The notes under the pieces are model-generated. The model made no database searches and was not told the origin of the DNA. It was given only the letters and a program-made list of their open reading frames with translations. The translations under genes were made by a program, and so were the position numbers. 64,000 nt of DNA from Thermothielavioides terrestris NRRL 8126 (taxonomy: Eukaryota > Ascomycota > Sordariomycetes > Sordariales > Chaetomiaceae): assembly GCF_000226115.1 (NCBI RefSeq), contig NC_016457.1, forward strand, positions 6,324,001-6,388,000. The letters are read 5' to 3'. Below are positions 44,534 to 55,661 of the stretch, piece by piece. Numbering within the stretch: position 1 is the stretch's first letter; every line of letters begins with the position of its first letter.

Positions 44534-47289
44534 ATTGGATACGCCTTGCCTCCTTCACTGCGGATTACAGGGAGTGGATTGTGGCTGTGTCTGATGGCTT
44601 GTGGTAGCTCGGTAGCTGACGGGAGGCTTGGAGTGATTTGGCTGACGATGCGAGATGGAGCGCGTATAGGAGGGAGCTTCTTTGGGTGGTGCTTGGTGGT
44701 ATTGGATGTACTGATGCTCAATTTGCGCTTGCTTCAAACTTATTTGTTGAGACACGGCCGTGGGACAGTTCTAATGGCTTGTACCTCAATCTCGTCGCAA
44801 GTTGCCAAGGGCTAATATCCACGGTACGACGACGTCCTGAGGACCGGAGCGGAAGGCGACGTACGATTCCAAACTAAGGGGCGACCTAATCATGCTGCAA
44901 GGCGCTTCGGTCTCTGAGCAAACAGGACTCTGCAGATGGCAAAACAACCGGACTGGAGGATGCCCACGTCTGGCGGATGCCGAAATACGCGCAAGCTGGC
45001 AGTGGTTGAGTGGGCATGGACGGCAGGGTGCTACCCTTGGTCCGGCGCGACGACCGAACCGGCCTAGGCAAAGCCGAAGCAGATTGAGCAGAAAACCCAC
45101 CTTCGTCGCCTCTCCACCAGGAAGAATTAAGAGGAGGAACAACGGCCCCCAACGGGCACCAGTGGCGATGCCTGACCTCATGAAAAAGATTGAGCACAAG
45201 GTTCCGGTTCCGGCTGCCGAGCGGTGGAGAGCCCCTGGTGAGGACGGCCAACCAGCAATGGTGGAGAACCAGCTGTTGGACTAACGGGAGGAGATGACAG
45301 CAGCTCTTCAAGATTGGGGTGCATTCGGACTTTTGCGCAGTCCGACAGTAGCTTCGGGTCGCGAAAGGCAGGAGTCTGGTACGAACGACTGGAGACGTCG
45401 CTTCAAGACAGCCAAATCCCCAGTATTGGGTCCAGCACTGGCCCCCAACTGAACAGACCGTTTTCTTGCTGCAAGAATACATCCACAGAGCATGGGGGTC
45501 AACGAAGGTGCTCTGCCTATGGGGTCCAAAAGCTTAGCTTGGGGGCCGGACCGGGGATCATGGTCGGGTGGATCGACGTCTTCCGCTCCAACTGCGCAGC
45601 GACTCTCGTGGCGGACGATTTCTTCAGAACATCAAGAGCAGCTGCTCTGGCTGAGTTTGGTGATGCTTGGCGTCGGACTCGGAGATGCCCCGGAGATGGT
45701 TCATCTGATCAAGACCCCCCGGCAATACGGACCCATTCCTGCTTGACTCTGAACTGGGAGATGCCCAGGACGGGCCGAGACCCCGGCCATCATGTATGCC
45801 TGCAGCGCCTGGATGCAACTGCAAGCTTGCAATTCACAGGTTGTGGCGAAGGACCAAATCCTTGTCACCATGTAACCCTGCTCTCCTGATGCAGTTTGAG
45901 TCTCTCAACAACCAACTTGCATACAGGGTCTTCAGCTTGAAGTCGCATAACATCTCCAACAGATTGCAACTTCTGTTTACAATTGGTTGGAGGACTTCTT
46001 CACTACGCCACACCAGGGGCTCATAAGCGAGTGCTCGAGGTTGTCAGAAATTGTGGGACTCGAGACCGAGAAGCTCAGTGTTGGCAGGCGCCTATTCCTT
46101 GCTGTTAAGTTGACAAGCACTTAGGAGGGTGTTCTGGAGTCGACCATGGTAGATGAGATGCGAGGCACTGGGTGGCTGCACCAGAGGCTGTATTCTCAAG
46201 CGGTAACTGTTGGCTCGGTGACGGGGTGTCCTGCAAGGTAGCAACCCTAAAGCTGATCGGTTAATTCAGTTGAGCCAGAACAATCAAAGGCCCGGCCGGG
46301 CTGATATTCTTGGATAGGTCGTGGACGGACAGTTCAACCGCGAGGTCGAGAGCTGGAGTTGGTGACCTGAGATGAGCTCCTTCAAACACGTGGGCAATAT
46401 CATCTGTCTACGGTACTTCCGAGCATTCACTCACCCGCAGCACATGGCAGCGAATAATTACGCGCCTACTCATAGAGGACGGTTGACAGCTTCGACGGGA
46501 GACCTTCAGCCAAAACCCTCGCCGTCCGTACAGGCAGGGCATGAACGTAACCAGGCCTCCGAGCGTCTGTGCCGCGATCCCACCCGTTTCCCATCCTCCC
46601 CCCATTGTTACACTCTCGGATGTGGTCTTCGTCGCAGCGCGATACCTGCCCTTTGCGGCAACTCTCGGTTGGCGAACAAGTGCAGCCTGAGATGTAGGAC
46701 CTGCGTCAGCTTGTTCCCATATTCATGCGAAACCTTTAGCGCCAACGACAATGACAGCCCTCCGACCAGCAGGGGCGACGCTCATCCGTGTTGGCCACCG
46801 AGGTCCTCTGCGCCATTTACGAAGCTGCGAGTTCTGACCAAATAGTCAGGAGGGAGCCCCACGTCTTGACGTCGCTTAGCCAGAGAACCATGGATGAAGT
46901 CTGTGCCGGACTATCCATGCAATGTATCGCAATGGGCCTTGAGACCAGCCGGGAAGGGTCCCGAAAAGCAAGACGAAGGAGGTCCTGGCTCGCAGGCTCC
47001 TCTCCAACATGCCCGGCCATAGCCACACTGGCGGTTCTGTCAGCATGTTCCCGCGGGGAAGGAAGTTGGGAAAGCATGCATGTCGCTCGTTTTCCGACCA
47101 ACGACAGCCAAGTGTTGTTCTGGACATGGGACAAAAGCGAAACGAGAAAAAAAATATATAATGCTGGCCATCGAACGCTCATCAGACTTGCACTTCTCAC
47201 TTCACATCTACGCGCAGTCAGTTGAGCTTCCCAGTCTTCCCAGCCTCGCACTGAACATTATCCCTGTCCATTCCACTCTTCAAAGCATC
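44534..47289. other. 2.7-kb gap with a possible decayed gene
   Basis: No intact gene. Plus-strand segments that look coding but lie in different frames and are broken by stops occur from ~44895 to 46210. They include KALRSLSKQDSADGKTTGLE (44900s), HWPPTEQTVFLLQEYIHRAW (45440s), and IATSVYNWLEDFFTTPHQGL followed by SECSRLSEIVGLETEKLSVG (45960-46080, interrupted by TAG at ~46120). No family is recognised. The rest is plain spacer. Confidence 0.35.
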
Positions 47290-47665
47290 ATGCTTGCCTC
47301 CGTCGTTGTTTGCCTCCTCACGGTACTTGGCTCCGCCTCGGGTTTGGCAGCCCCAAAGCCTCATCCTCTCGATGCTTATGCCGTCTCTGCCGAGGTCCGG
47401 GACTATCTCCTTGCATCTCGGGGTGACAAGGAGACGTCCGAACCCGCCCTAGCCAAGCGATACAGCTGCATTTCAGCCTGCACTCTTGGCTATGGCGAGG
47501 TCTGTGAAAACCAGTCCTGCTCCGGCGGCTACGACGCCCAGTGGTACGTGATAAGCATTCATGTGGTATGCACTTGTGCCCTCTAACTCTGTCGGAAGTA
47601 CCATTTGCTGCCTCATTCACAACGGCGATTGTCAGCTGTGTTCGCCCGGCGGTCAGTATTGCTAG
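47290..47665 (+). CDS. Secreted cysteine-rich peptide precursor with Kex2 site
   Basis: Two exons, 47290-47543 and 47599-47665 (GTACGT donor, CTCTAAC branch, AAG acceptor), give 106 aa. Residues 1-20 are a signal peptide (MLASVVVCLLTVLGSASGLA). Residues 21-57 form a pro-region that ends in the dibasic pair KR (56-57), the cleavage site of the Golgi protease Kex2. The mature peptide would be 49 residues with ten cysteines spaced C-x3-C-x7-C-x4-C-x7-C-x2-CC-x6-C-x2-C-x6-C, ending on the last cysteine. Without splicing the frame loses the last six cysteines, which strongly supports the intron. The layout suits a disulfide-stabilised antimicrobial, effector-like or signalling peptide; the cysteine pattern matches no family I can name. 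It sits alone in a gene-poor stretch. Confidence 0.78.
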
Positions 47666-48738
47666 AGGTTGTCTAGGAGGGGTTGGCGGGCTGTGGGTGT
47701 GATCTGGCCCCGGGGGCACTGGAACACTGGATCACCGGGTTTGGTGAGGGATTGCGGCTTGGATTCGGTCATTACTGTATGCAAGAACTTTTGAAGTGCG
47801 GTGATCCAGGAGGAGAGGTGAACAGTCTGTTGATTTCCGACCTTGGCACACAGTCTTTACCGTTCAGAAAATTGAGTCTGATCGCCGCACCGCGACCAGC
47901 CTGAGTAGGGTATCTACAAGACAGGAACACCTGACATACCCTAAAGTTTGAGCATTGGGCTTTCTCCGATGAGCGTTTGCGAGGTGGATAGATGTGTATC
48001 ATGGTGATGGATCATTGTGGTGGTGCAATACGGATCGGTGCGAGGCTAGGACATGCAGGAGGTCTGATACGTGAGGCCGCTTCCTTCCAGTCCACAGGAT
48101 ATTTTCGTTTGACAGGATCAAGGATTTTACAGTGAGAGCACCAAGTTACAAAGCCCAACGGCCGCGAAGCTTGTTGCTTTATTCTCGAGGGTATGTGATG
48201 TGCAGGAATTTGATTTTGACCTGCGCTGATACGCCTCGTCCCGTTCTTGTGCTATTTAGCTACATGCTTCTGCGAGATTTCCCCGGTTAACAGGGGTGTT
48301 CAGGGGCCAGTCGCTCAATTTTGAACCTCCGAGAAGTTGCTGGCGGCCAGAGGCTGACAATCACAACTCCCGGAGCACGAGGAAAGCCCGATGCCGCGCC
48401 GCACACATTGGGAGGACGATCCGCCACGTGCAAGATAAATTGCTTTTCCTGCGACTCGGCAGATGTCGGTCTTCTAGAATACTGCCCGGCCGTGGGCGAT
48501 CGTGCAGCTATTAACCGGTCAATATGCTGGCCCCTCCCGCACGACTAAGAAGCCAGGATCGGCAACGCAGGCAATATGGTAGAATCAGACTAATCCAGGC
48601 CGTTCGTGAGACAGCACCACTCTTGGCAGCCCATCGGCGATTTTGATGACCTGGCGGACGGATTTAACTAATCCGACTCCTCCAGCTCGGGCAATACCCC
48701 ATAGCGGTACTCCTGCCAGTCGAACACCTCTCTTCATC
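47666..48738. other. Intergenic, nothing recognised
   Basis: About 1 kb between two secreted-protein genes. Only short frames without signal peptides or domains. Confidence 0.4.
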
Positions 48739-49872
48739 ATGTTCAAGAGCGCCCTGATCTTTGCTTTGTCAACAGCCCTGCTACCGTCCAGGGCGCTCGC
48801 GGCCCGGCCATGCAATGGCTCGAGCAGCGGGTCCTTCGAGTATCGCCTGGGCGACGTGCGATATGACGGTCCCGACCCGAGCAAGGTCAACGGCCTATCA
48901 ACCATCGCAGCAAGCCTGCAGAACGACTATCAGACTCCCTTGTACGAGTGTGTGGCCGAATGGCCGGAGGCATGGGCGGGCTGGTACGAAGGCGGCAGCA
49001 ACCCGATCTGGGCGGACTGCATCTTCACCGGCGCTGGGCTGGGGCAAGACGAGACCGTTTCGTTTGCGGTGGATTGGAAGGCGAAGACGATGTATCTGGC
49101 GCACACGTTCGCTTGCTCCGACAAGCAGGGGTATGATCATCTCCTCCCCTCCGTCATCACAAGCGCGTCTCTATGTTTGTTCCCAGATGCGTATGCTGAG
49201 CAATCCGACCTTTCGCGGTGACACAGATCCGAGGGGCTCGCAACCGGCTCCATCACTCTCGACGTCAACTGCACAACGGCAGACGGGAGCAGCTACTGTG
49301 TCCCAAGTACCACGAGCACCGGGGCCCGCCCGAACATCGACATCACCACCAAACTGACGCAGACTCCCCTCAACGAGACGTCAACGTGCTCGGGCGCGCC
49401 CAAGCAGTACCAGTCGTGGAAGCTCGAAAACTGGCTGCGGCAAATCAGAATGGAGCCAGGATCCTCGCCGACCGACCCCAAACTGGTTTTCGACTCGGGG
49501 CCGTCGTTTGAGCTGGTCAGCATTCCGGACGGCGGCTTGCTGAACTGCACGACGTCGGGCAACCACACGGGCACCTTCGTGGGCACTTGCCAGGCCGCAG
49601 GCTCGACAAGTACGTCGGCAGATTTCACGTTCGACCCGAAGCTGAACATGCTCGAGATTACCCAGCACTCGGAGTGCAGTAATTCGTAAGTACTGCCGTA
49701 CTCGGTTCATCCAATTATTTTAGCGGTGTTTTCTGACGAATGGCTACTGCCCAGGTCGTCTGTCGATGTCGTCGGGGTGTTCTACATGCAAGCGGCGTGC
49801 GAGCGTGTCCGCAACAGCGACCTGCTCACCTGCACTTCGGACCCGGTGTGGGTTGGCACAGGGACTGTGTAG
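48739..49872 (+). CDS. Secreted glycoprotein, unknown function
   Basis: Three exons, 48739-49130, 49227-49685 and 49755-49872, give 322 aa; introns use GTATGA/ACAG and GTAAGT/CCAG. Residues 1-21 are a signal peptide (MFKSALIFALSTALLPSRALA). The mature part has around ten Cys, several N-glycosylation sequons (NGSS, NCTT, NETS, NHTG) and a beta-rich look, for example DETVSFAVDWKAKTMYLAHT, GLATGSITLDVNCTT and FTFDPKLNMLEITQHSECS. It ends SDPVWVGTGTV, with no membrane anchor. No catalytic motif was recognised. It resembles fungal extracellular proteins of unknown role; wall or host-surface function is possible. Confidence 0.75.
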
Positions 49873-50293
49873 AAGCGTCTGGCTGCCGTACTAGCGGCTG
49901 AGCCATCATTTAGGGCTGTCCGAAAAATGGAGAGGCTAGATAGAAGACACAATGCTAGTTGTCGATGCTTAGTCCTATAACGTGTTTGTCTCCACGGGTA
50001 TTGAAACTCGTTACTGAACCAGCATAGGAGCGTGAGACTTCCTCGGGGCACTGATGTGGTTCTTCTGTGCAATGTGTGATCGTTTAATGCTGACAGGAAA
50101 GCGCCGCCGACCACTCGACAGGCGATCAAAAACTCCGCCGCCTCCACATTCTTCAATGCTGCCCATTCCTGTCCGGGGACCTTTCCACACTCAACTTTAG
50201 CACAATTCAGCCGCCATCGTGGTTTCACAAGACAACCAAAAGCACAGCTACCAAGCACACCGCCGCCGAGCAGAACGAGGTATCGAGAAAATC
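49873..50293. other. Short intergenic promoter
   Basis: Promoter of the thioesterase gene; no motif stands out. Confidence 0.4.
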
Positions 50294-50857
50294 ATGGCTA
50301 CTCCCGACGACACGACGCCGGCTCTTGCCACGGCGAAAGAAGCACCGGCCGCGGCCCCCACCGGCAGCAGTCAATCCGAGCAATCCGACGCCGCGACGCT
50401 GGCGCACATCGAGCACTACCACGCCACGCGCTGCGCGGCCTCGCCCATCTACGCCTTCCTGCTGGGCACACCCGCCACGGGCCCGCTCGTGCGCTTCACG
50501 CACGCCCGCAAGGGGCTCTTCACCGCGCGGCTGCGGCTCGGCGCGCAGCACCTCAACTCGGGCGGCGGCATCCACGGCGCCGTGTCGGCCACGCTGGTCG
50601 ACTGGGCCGGCGGGCTCGCCATCGCCGCCTGGGACCTCCGCGCCGCCACCGGCGTGAGCGTCGACATCAACATCTCGTACCTCTCGTCTGCCCGGCTGGG
50701 CGACGAGATTGAGATTGAGGGGCGGGTCGAGCGCGTCGGGGCGAACTTGGCGTTCACCGAGGTGCGCATTTTCAAGGTGGTCGATGCCACGGGGGAGAGG
50801 GGCCCGGTCGTGGCTTCGGGGAGGCACACGAAGTTCGTGAGGGAGACGAAGAAATGA
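50294..50857 (+). CDS. Hotdog-fold acyl-CoA thioesterase (PaaI/4HBT type)
   Basis: Single exon, 187 aa from ATG 50294 (an in-frame upstream start at 50219 is less likely). Residues ~1-35 are Ala/Pro/Ser-rich and may be a disordered leader. The hotdog core is clear: LVRFTHARKGLFTARLRLGA, HLNSGGGIHGAVSATLVDWA (the N-x-x-G-x-x-HG-x6-D active-site helix), GVSVDINISYLSSARLGDEI, and EIEGRVERVGANLAFTEVRI. It should hydrolyse acyl-CoA thioesters as a dimer or tetramer, comparable to human THEM2/ACOT13. Chain-length preference is not readable. A mitochondrial location is possible given the Ala-rich N-terminus, but no clear targeting signal is seen. Confidence 0.87.
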   Translation: MATPDDTTPALATAKEAPAAAPTGSSQSEQSDAATLAHIEHYHATRCAASPIYAFLLGTPATGPLVRFTHARKGLFTARLRLGAQHLNSGGGIHGAVSATLVDWAGGLAIAAWDLRAATGVSVDINISYLSSARLGDEIEIEGRVERVGANLAFTEVRIFKVVDATGERGPVVASGRHTKFVRETKK

Positions 50858-51208
50858 GGGTTGGGGGATCGTCAGCTGGTACTGTGGCTGTGAGACTGCA
50901 ATGGAGCTGAGGAGACACCTGGACGGCTGCCAAGTGGACAAATGCGTCACTTCGGGCATCGATGTTGCACCAGATACCCAGCTAGCTCCCCTATAGACCG
51001 ATTGCAAGGGGCTCACAAAATAATACCAGCCCAGCTGCCCCTCGGACACTTGCGAACCGAATCGTGTGATGATTGTTTGGCTGAGTGATTTGCAGCGCAA
51101 TACCACCTAGTTGACGGATACATTGCGGATGGTTCGCTAGTATTTATGCAATATCTATCTGAGGCTTGTTCCCAAGCCTCAGCCACTGCCTCCCTGCCCA
51201 TGCCACCC
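50858..51208. other. Intergenic between convergent genes
   Basis: 3' flanks of the thioesterase and GNAT genes. Nothing recognised. Confidence 0.4.
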
Positions 51209-51952
51209 CTATGGCTCTCCAGACACAGCAACCACACTCACCACCCCGGCGGGCCCATCGCCCTCTACCTTCCCAACACCAACCTGCACCTCGCGCGCCC
51301 CATCACCATCACCACCATCACGCAAGTCCTTCTGCATCACAATCATATACAACCCCTCCCTAAGCGCGACCCCGCCCGTCTTCCTCATCTCGTCATGCGG
51401 AAACTCCCGCGTCTCCCCGGTCCGGCGGTACCCCCGGCGCTCGTACCACGCAATCAGCTCCACCCGCGTCCAGATGACCGACATCTCGAGGACCTCGGCG
51501 CCCCAGCGCGCCCTGCAGTACCGCTCCGCGTGCGCCAGCACCTGCCGCCCGATGCCGCCGCCTTGCCGGCGCGGCGAGACGGCGAAGAGGCCGAAGTAGG
51601 CCGTGCGCGGGCCGCGCCGGGTCACCTCGCAGCAGGCGACCGGGGGTTGCGGCGGCGCGTCTTCGTTGCTGGCGGGTCTGTCGCCATTTGATTCTTCTTC
51701 TTCTTTTGGAGAGGAGGGGAGGGCCAGCAGGATGGCGCTGTCCGGCGCCGTCATCTTGGCCAGGATGCCGGCCGCGTCGATGCGCGGGCCCGCGAGCACG
51801 TCCGCTTCTGTGGTCCAGCCCTGGCGGCTTTCGTCGCCGCGGTAGGCCGATTGGACGAGCGGCTCGATCAGGGGGATGTCAGCGGGCGTTGCCTCGCGGA
51901 AGTGCAGGGCTGCTGGCTTGGCGCCGGCGGGTGCTGGGGCTGGTCTCGTCAT
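51209..51952 (-). CDS. GNAT-family N-acetyltransferase
   Basis: Single exon, 247 aa. The GNAT fold is visible: LHFREATPADIPLIEPLVQS at the start, AYFGLFAVSPRRQGGGIGRQ with the acetyl-CoA-binding R-R-Q-G-G-G-I-G motif A, and VIWTRVELIAWYERRGYRRT as motif B. An acidic, low-complexity insert (PSSPKEEEESNGDRPASNED) separates two strands. The tail is Gly/Val-rich and probably disordered. It transfers acetyl from acetyl-CoA to an unknown amine. A 15-bp palindrome with a Gcn4-type core lies 145 bp upstream of its start. Confidence 0.87.
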   Translation of the reverse strand: MTRPAPAPAGAKPAALHFREATPADIPLIEPLVQSAYRGDESRQGWTTEADVLAGPRIDAAGILAKMTAPDSAILLALPSSPKEEEESNGDRPASNEDAPPQPPVACCEVTRRGPRTAYFGLFAVSPRRQGGGIGRQVLAHAERYCRARWGAEVLEMSVIWTRVELIAWYERRGYRRTGETREFPHDEMRKTGGVALREGLYMIVMQKDLRDGGDGDGAREVQVGVGKVEGDGPAGVVSVVAVSGEP

Positions 51953-53027
51953 GGTGGAAGCTGAAGTGAAGGTATCAGGATAAGACCAAGGAGACAGACG
52001 AGGTGTTGCTCTGGCTTTTTGGATGGCCGGATAACCCGGGACGCAAGCAAGGCGCGCACGCCGTCATCCGTACAATTTTGTGTTTTCCCCTGGACATGAC
52101 TCATGTCAACCGAAGGGCGCTCCACACGGCAATTGGGGACCAAAATTTGCGGATACGAATTAGGGGCTCGATTCTCCGAAGAATGGGTGGCAAACTCAGC
52201 AATTTGGAGCTCCACTCCAAAAAAAGACTCCGAAGTCCAAAGCTTGCCCAGTACAGAGATATATCCGGCCGGAACTGTACATACAACGTTGAGCAGGCAA
52301 CCAGCAACTGCCCCTCACGTATATTTGACTCCTATGATATGTACGAGGCATCAAATACTTCGTGTACGGCTACTCGTACTCTGGGCTCGCAAGCACTTGT
52401 CATGTTGAGTCAGGCAACTCGAGCTTCGTAGGCTTGCTCAAACAGGCAGTAATCGGGACATTGATGCAATGGAAGGGACTCGAAAAGAGCCACGTATTAC
52501 ATAATTAGTCCTCAACTTCCTGACTTTCTTCATTCATCTTCACGCACTTATGAGTCTACAGAGTGCCCGTTTGAACGAGCATGGGCATTGTAAGGGACCG
52601 CCCCACCTCTCTACTCCTTGAGAGGGGACGGGTTATCTTTGCTCACGCGCTGCTAAGCCCACTTTGCCTTCGATAGTTTCGATAGGCAACGTTTGGCTCG
52701 CCTACCCCGCGTTCGACACCACAATCTGAATGGCTGCTGCTCCAGGACGCCAGCCGATATAAGCGTTGGACTATGCCCAGTGCGTCCAGGCAATGTAACG
52801 TCCTAAAACGGGCTGAACGCCCTTGTTCTTATCTTCTTACCTCTTGAGCTCTTAAGACTTCTTCCCTTTTCGCCCAAACCGACTTCACATGAGGTGTAGG
52901 GAGAAAATTCACTGCTTGCCTTGTGTGACACACCCGCCTTCGCCGAACAGCCGCCACACGGTCGCCCTTCCGTTGCCCTCGCCTCTTTGTCCTGGTCCTC
53001 CCGATACACCACCAGCGGCTGCCTGCC
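51953..53027. other. Divergent promoter region of GNAT and permease genes
   Basis: About 1.1 kb between the GNAT (-) and permease (+) genes. Apart from the TGACTCA palindrome listed separately, no element was recognised. A CT-rich leader precedes the permease start. Confidence 0.4.
52093..52107. promoter_or_regulatory. Gcn4/CPC1-type palindrome GACATGACTCATGTC
   Basis: The core TGACTCA (52097-52103) is the cross-pathway-control/AP-1 half-sites arrangement. It is extended to a 15-bp palindrome. It lies 145 bp upstream of the GNAT start and ~920 bp from the amino-acid permease start. Function is inferred from the motif only. Confidence 0.5.
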
Positions 53028-55007
53028 ATGGCCATGGACACCATCGAGCCAGCTGTCGAGCAACGGCCTCCGGGCAGCGACAGCGAGGGCGACGAGAATC
53101 GTCTGGCGCAGTTCGGATACAAGCAGGAATTGAGACGTGACTGGGGCCTGGCGCACAACTTCGGCGTCTCTTTCTCAATCATCGTGCGTAAGCCCTGTAG
53201 TTCACATGGAGACACTGTTCCTCACCAACCGCCCCCAGAGCGTCATCACCGGCATCACCACTCTCTTCTCGTATGGCTTGAACACGGGTGGCCCTGGCGG
53301 TAGGCTTTCAGAGACCCCTTGGACGCGCGGTGAGGCGGCCCTTGGATCCGGGTGCTAATTGCCTTCAGTCATGTCCGTCGGCTGGATCCTCGTCTCCTTC
53401 TTCACCCTGCTCGTCGCCGTCGCCATGGCCGAGATCGTCTCGGCCATCCCCACCAGCGGAGGACCCTACTTCTGGGCTGCCCTGCTTGCCCCTCCGCGCT
53501 GGTCGCCCTTCGCGGCCTGGCTCACCGGGTGGTTCAACCTGCTTGGACAGGTAGCTCTGCCTTGCAACCCCGGCGCTGTTTTCCCCATATTCCTCGGTAA
53601 ACGCAGCCTGACGGATTTCCCTCCCTAGGTCGCCGTAACAACCGGCATCTCGTTCGGCCTCGCCAACCTGATCCCCACGGCGGTGGTCGTCAAGAACCCG
53701 TCCTTCACGCCGACCCCGCGCGTGACCATCGGCATCTACGCGGCCATTTTAGTTTCGCACGCGCTCGTCAACACCCTCGGCGTGCGCGCGCTCAAGTACC
53801 TCAACAACGCGTCCATCGTGCTGCACAGCGCGGGGATCACGGCGCTGTGCGTGGCCGTGCTGGCGCTGGCGCCGACGCACCAGCGCGCGGCCTTCGTCTT
53901 CGCCAGCTTCCGCGACGGCACGGCCGCCGCCGACGGCGCCGACGGCTGGGGCGTCCGCGCCTCCGACGTCTACGTCGCCGTCTGCGGCGCCCTGCTGTCG
54001 CAGTATACCCTCACGGGCTTCGACGCGTCGGCCCACCTGAGCGAGGAGACCCGCCGGGCCAGCTGGAGCGCGCCCATCGGCGTCGTGTCGAGCGTCGCGT
54101 TCAGCGCGCTGTTTGGGTTCTTTGTGCTCATGGCGATGTTGTTCTCGATTCAGGACTTCGATACCGTGGTGAGCAGCCCGTACGGCCAGCCCGTGCTGCA
54201 GATCCTGGTGGATGCCGCGGGCGAGAACGGTGCGCTGGCGCTGTTCACGTTGATTATGGGTAAGTTGGCACAAGGGAGATTGGATTTATGAGCAGTTGAC
54301 GGGCTAACTGGCCTGCAGTTTGCATCTGGCATTGCGGACTCTTCAGCATGACGAGCAACAGCAGGATGATGTTTGCGTTTGCCCGTGATGGAGGGATCGT
54401 GAGTGGGCCCCCTGTCTGATTCCGCCGCTGGCCTGGGAGTCCTTGCTGGTTCAACTGACGACGCTTTTCATTCTCGAAGCATCCCTTCTTCCACAAAGTT
54501 GACGCCCGCTTCCGGTCGCCAACGCGGGCAGTATGGCTCGCCGCGACGCTCGCGTTCATTCTTGCGTTGCCCTCGCTCGGGTCGAGCGTCGCGTTCGCGG
54601 CTGCCACGTCCATCGCCACCATCGGCCTGTATCTGAGCTACGGGACGCCGATTCTCATTGGACTGATCTGTCACGAGTCGTTCTCGGCCATGAAAGGCCC
54701 CTTCAACCTCCATGGTTTCTCTCGGCCCGTTGCTGCGGCCGCGTGCCTCTGGATCGGCTTCATCACGGTTGTCTTCTGCCTGCCCACCGCCAACCCGGTC
54801 ACGAGTCAGACGTTCAACTACACGGCGGTGGCCGTCGGGATCGTGGCCGTCTTTGCTATCGGATCGTGGGTGGTCTGGGCCCATCGCTGGTTCACAGGTC
54901 CCTCCGCCGAGGTGTCGGAGGCCATGAGGCTCGGCATTGACATTACGGAGCCTGGCGCGCTGGAGGAACGAGAGAAGAAGGAGAGCCAACGGGCAGCGCA
55001 GACCTGA
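53028..55007 (+). CDS. Amino-acid/GABA-type permease (APC superfamily)
   Basis: Six exons, 53028-53183, 53239-53299, 53369-53550, 53629-54259, 54319-54398 and 54480-55007, give 545 aa. It has the ~12-helix layout of fungal amino-acid/choline transporters (GABA permease-like). The cytosolic N-terminus ends LAQFGYKQELRRDWGLAHNF. TM1-2 hold FSIISVITGITTLFSYGLNT and GGPG; then AEIVSAIPTSGGPYFWAALL (the ACT signature region), WLTGWFNLLGQVAVTTGISF, TGFDASAHLSEETRRASWSA, and SMTSNSRMMFAFARDGGI followed by HPFFHKVD. It should import amino acids, GABA or choline across the plasma membrane by proton symport; substrate is not readable. The final intron uses an AAG acceptor. A TGACTCA site lies far upstream. 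Confidence 0.92.
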
Positions 55008-55218
55008 GTACTAGCGGGGTAAACGAATCAGCTCGATTTATTGCCCGGCCTTTGCGCTATGAAGAGGTATGATAGATAGACATGGGATGAAGGGGGTCAC
55101 GAGCCTAATCCTGTAGCGTCTGACGGGAGCTTGTGAGCCAACTGTATTATCAAGTCCTGGCCAAGATCTAGATACTCAGCGGTCCAAGCCGTCCTCAATC
55201 ATCTCCGAACCCACCCGC
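55008..55218. other. Short 3' spacer
   Basis: 3' flanks of two convergent genes. Confidence 0.4.
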
Positions 55219-55661
55219 TCAGTTGATCGTGGCCTGGGACAGCGAGTTGATGATGCGGGCGCCGTCAATGAAACCGCCGTTAGCGGCCTTCGCACGGCAA
55301 AGTGACTTGCCACGTTCGATGATGCTGTTATCGCACTGCAAGTTGCTCTGGGCGACGCAACTGAGGGCACCGCCGCCTGTCGTTGTTGTTCAACATCAGT
55401 ATCTTGTCATCCATACGTGGTCAGTAGGCCAAGAAAATCAGAGTTCGTCTCACAATTGTTGCCTCCCGGGACGCAACGGCCAGCCTGACCGTTGGCGGCT
55501 GTGCAGGCGTCCTGCTTCAGGGAGACGTTGGCAACGCAGCAGTTCCCGCTGGCAACCGGCCGGTTTTGGTTTTGCCGGGTCATGATCGTTGGGGCGTCTT
55601 GGGGCGTGGCCGCGGCAATGGCAGCAAGGCTGAGGACAATGGTGGTGAGCGAGAGCTGCAT
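55219..55661 (-). CDS. Small secreted protein with eight cysteines
   Basis: Two exons, 55661-55454 and 55376-55219 (phase 1; GTGAGA donor, GACAG acceptor), give 121 aa. Residues 1-18 are a signal peptide (MQLSLTTIVLSLAAIAAA). Splicing completes a set of eight cysteines at 41, 42, 53, 63, 70, 76, 84 and 96, in CC-x10-C-x9-C-x6-C-x5-C-x7-C-x11-C spacing, with RCVPGGNN/CGGALSCVAQSNLQC across the splice point. The order is not the C-CC-C-C-CC-C of hydrophobins. A C-terminal segment (GGFIDGARIINSLSQATIN) has no cysteine. It resembles small secreted proteins of Sordariomycetes of unknown role. A strong leader gap of 2 kb lies upstream. Confidence 0.78.

Noticed and set aside
50225..51106. 293-codon minus frame over the thioesterase
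   Set aside because: Antisense shadow without motifs.
55219..55661. Hydrophobin
   Set aside because: Eight cysteines, but order is CC-C-C-C-C-C-C instead of C-CC-C-C-CC-C.
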